From positions 248,001 through 312,000 of the forward strand of contig NZ_JACYFJ010000002.1 of assembly GCF_014855495.1 (NCBI RefSeq): a stretch of 64,000 nt of DNA. Reading direction: 5' to 3'. Of this stretch, positions 62,400-64,000 are shown piece after piece (positions within the stretch are counted from its first letter, which is position 1; each line of letters opens with the position of its first letter). Both the position numbers and the translations under genes were made by a program. Under the pieces are notes generated by a model. That model was not told the DNA's origin, searched no databases, and worked only from the letters and a program-made list of their open reading frames with translations. The DNA comes from Euzebyella saccharophila. GTDB taxonomy: Bacteria; Bacteroidota; Bacteroidia; Flavobacteriales; Flavobacteriaceae.

Positions 62400-63619
62400 T
62401 AGGTAAGTTTTACAGCAATTCTATGACATGCATTATTTAGATACCCCTTGGGGTTCCAGCCGGGTAATAACATAGGTTGCGATTTACCACGGGAGTCCGT
62501 AGCCCTTGCCCAAATTTCGTAATAACCTTTTTTGGGAAAACTTACTTCTGCGCTAAAATGTTGCCATGCCAACCTATTAACAGGTTTTTCAAGCGTACAG
62601 GATTGCCATGTGGAACCAAAATCTATAGAGTATTCCATTTTTGTTACCTCCAGTTCCCCTGCCCAAGCATGACCTTTGATTTGAAGTTTTTGGCCTTTCT
62701 TTAGGATAGCACCCGTTTTGGGACTTGTAATCAACGATTTTACAGGCATGGATTCTATGATGCACATATCTTCATCTGCCACTTTTTCTCCAGGAGCCAC
62801 CGTTTCACAGGGAACACGATAAGAGGTACCCCCCATTTTAGGTCCGTCATGAACTTTATTACGAATGCTGATTTCTGTTAGCCATTTTCCGGAAACGGAA
62901 GCAGGCCAGCCACCAGCCACCAAACGAAGCGGGTAGCCATGAGCCAACGGGATATCTTGACCATTCATTTTAAAAGCTATTAGGGTTTCGTCCTGTAGGG
63001 CCTTTGCCATGGGTGCTCCTCTTGAAATAGGTTCTTTTTCAGGATTTCTACTTAGATGAATATCCGCTGCGTGGTAACCAATATAGACAGCATCATCCTT
63101 AATTCCAGCGTCCTCCAAAACATCGCGTAAACGAACACCCGTCCATTCCGCACAGGATACTGCACCAATGGTCCATTGATTACCCTTTGCGGGAGGATTA
63201 AATTCACTACGTCCATTACCTCCGCATTCGAGAGTTAATTGATATGTATGGGTATTGAACTTAGATTTGAGCTCCTTAAGGGTGTAGGACTTTTCTTTTT
63301 GAACTGATTCTCCGTTAATAGTCAATGTCCAACTATCCGTATCGATCTCCTCAGGAATCAAACCATTATTCCTTATGAACATTTTAGAACTTGGCGTCAC
63401 CTTATCGTTCAACAAATGTGCCTGAGCCTCCATATTCCAAGGTTTATCATTTAAAACCACCATTTCCTTGTCTTTCCCGAACAATTTAAATGGGTCTGGG
63501 TCTTGAAGAGCGAGAGGAGCATATCCTCTGGGAATTTTTAATCCATAAACGATTTCTGTGCCTATCAACCCTGTTATGGTAGCTAGTGTGGTTCGTTCTA
63601 TAAATTTTCTTCTGTTCAT
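62399..63619 (-). CDS. Sulfite-oxidase-like molybdopterin enzyme (SorA-like), Tat-exported
   Basis: About 406 residues from the ATG at 63619; the upstream in-frame extension to 63739 would hide the Tat signal. The twin-arginine signal is MNRRKFIERTTLATITG. The Moco-binding Cys is residue 132 in TLECGGNGRSEF; GAVSCAEWTGVRLRDVL, HAADIHLSRNPEK and LRLVAGGWPASVSGKWL are family motifs. The C-terminal dimerisation domain has MEYSIDFGSTWQSC. Sulfite oxidation is the most likely reaction, with the cytochrome encoded next as partner, but other sulfite-oxidase-fold enzymes act on other substrates. Confidence 0.87.
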   Translation of the reverse strand: MNRRKFIERTTLATITGLIGTEIVYGLKIPRGYAPLALQDPDPFKLFGKDKEMVVLNDKPWNMEAQAHLLNDKVTPSSKMFIRNNGLIPEEIDTDSWTLTINGESVQKEKSYTLKELKSKFNTHTYQLTLECGGNGRSEFNPPAKGNQWTIGAVSCAEWTGVRLRDVLEDAGIKDDAVYIGYHAADIHLSRNPEKEPISRGAPMAKALQDETLIAFKMNGQDIPLAHGYPLRLVAGGWPASVSGKWLTEISIRNKVHDGPKMGGTSYRVPCETVAPGEKVADEDMCIIESMPVKSLITSPKTGAILKKGQKLQIKGHAWAGELEVTKMEYSIDFGSTWQSCTLEKPVNRLAWQHFSAEVSFPKKGYYEIWARATDSRGKSQPMLLPGWNPKGYLNNACHRIAVKLT

Positions 63620-64000
63620 TAGGTATGGTTTGATAAGAACCAAAATTATCGATAATAAGATTAAAATTGAAGTGGGAATGGAGGCACACTTTAGAAATAT
63701 TCTTCCTAAACCGAAAAAATTCCAAACTGAAAATTCCAAAAACTATAGAAAGTAATCCCTCAAAAAGAAAACTTGTAAACAGCATCTTACCTCTAATACC
63801 TTAAAAGTGAAATAGTAAGATTATTTCCTATAAAAGCGATAGGTTTTATAAAGCAACAAAGGGTTTAAATAATTTGTAATATCTAAAAAATTATGAAAAT
63901 TTTATGATTAAATCCTTTTAAAAAGGATCTTTTACTAACAAAAATTTAATTTTTAAGATTAGAAAAGCACCTAATAAAAGTGCTTTTCTGATCTATTTTA
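63620..64000. other. 381-base spacer at the right edge
   Basis: No credible gene is seen. It should hold the promoter of the molybdoenzyme operon. Two inverted repeats lie near the edge: ATCCTTTT/AAAAGGAT around 63912-63929, and the stem listed at 63961-63989. The rest is AT-rich. Confidence 0.5.
63961..63989. terminator. Probable terminator hairpin at the right edge
   Basis: AGAAAAGCAC and GTGCTTTTCT form a perfect 10-bp stem with a 9-base loop. The T-rich arm could end transcripts from either side. The gene it serves is probably outside the window. Confidence 0.55.

Noticed and set aside
63486-63785. Separate 99-residue reading frame upstream of and overlapping the molybdoenzyme start
   Set aside because: It overlaps the Tat signal of the enzyme in another frame and shows no protein-like pattern after its first helix.
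1-64000. CRISPR arrays, tRNA or rRNA genes, insertion sequences or prophage
   Set aside because: No regularly spaced repeats, cloverleaf-like segments, transposase motifs or phage genes were seen on either strand.

Overview
The window reads as a chromosomal segment of a marine-type member of the Flavobacteriaceae (Bacteroidetes). The evidence is low GC with long AT-rich spacers, TAnnTTTG promoter elements in place of E. coli-type -10 boxes, and weak Shine-Dalgarno signals. Gene content agrees: PorX, an LpxC-FabZ fusion, TonB-dependent receptors with carboxypeptidase-like N-terminal domains, DUF4249, GIN-domain lipoproteins, fused HisIE and HisB, and ParC/ParE next to MscL. The genus (Zobellia/Maribacter/Arenibacter-like) is a guess. 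I see no rRNA, tRNA, CRISPR array, insertion sequence or prophage.

Layout. 1-3029: the N-terminal part of a probable VWA protein (off the left edge), a Tat-exported GH109-type oxidoreductase-fold glycosidase and a DUF1853 protein. 3047-12460: a cell-envelope block made of a TonB receptor/DUF4249 operon (minus), a divergent ECF sigma/anti-sigma/DUF4097 operon (plus), DoxX plus Crp-like genes, an NTF2-fold lipoprotein, and an outer-membrane beta-barrel/GIN lipoprotein operon. Three spacers in this block carry the same bipartite motif, TGCAAC-N17-GTC(T/C): before the sigma gene, before the divergent receptor, and before the distal barrel operon. I infer one autoregulated ECF regulon.

12478-21052: a complete histidine operon on the minus strand (hisG, a frameshifted GNAT gene, hisD, hisC, hisB, hisH, hisA, hisF, a second GNAT gene, hisIE). 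It is preceded by a 17-residue leader peptide with three consecutive His codons and a strong intrinsic terminator, which is a classical attenuator. A TAnnTTTG promoter lies at the very end of the upstream SPFH gene. 21098-31866: SPFH and VWA membrane proteins, fabG, sucD, a second LpxD-like acyltransferase, efp, lpxA, lpxC-fabZ, lpxD and an HD phosphohydrolase, all on the minus strand.

32009-50264: porX and tsaE, a tiny lipoprotein, alanine dehydrogenase, proline dehydrogenase diverging from aroB, BrkB/DinB genes, an Lrp regulator, an M14 peptidase, a small XRE regulator, a lipoprotein of a type sometimes mislabelled DNA topoisomerase IV, a sterol-desaturase-like enzyme, mscL, parC and parE. 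50487-64000: a CbpA/CbpM-like chaperone pair, ychF, a solitary TonB receptor, a ferredoxin, a LuxC-like acyl-CoA reductase beside serC and serA, DUF937/DUF6146/DUF6787 proteins, another desaturase-like enzyme, and a sulfite-oxidase-like molybdoenzyme with its monohaem cytochrome partner.

Most of the window is ordinary core genome. The strongest signals needing follow-up are the three-site ECF promoter set, the His leader attenuator, and the frameshifted GNAT gene inside the his operon.
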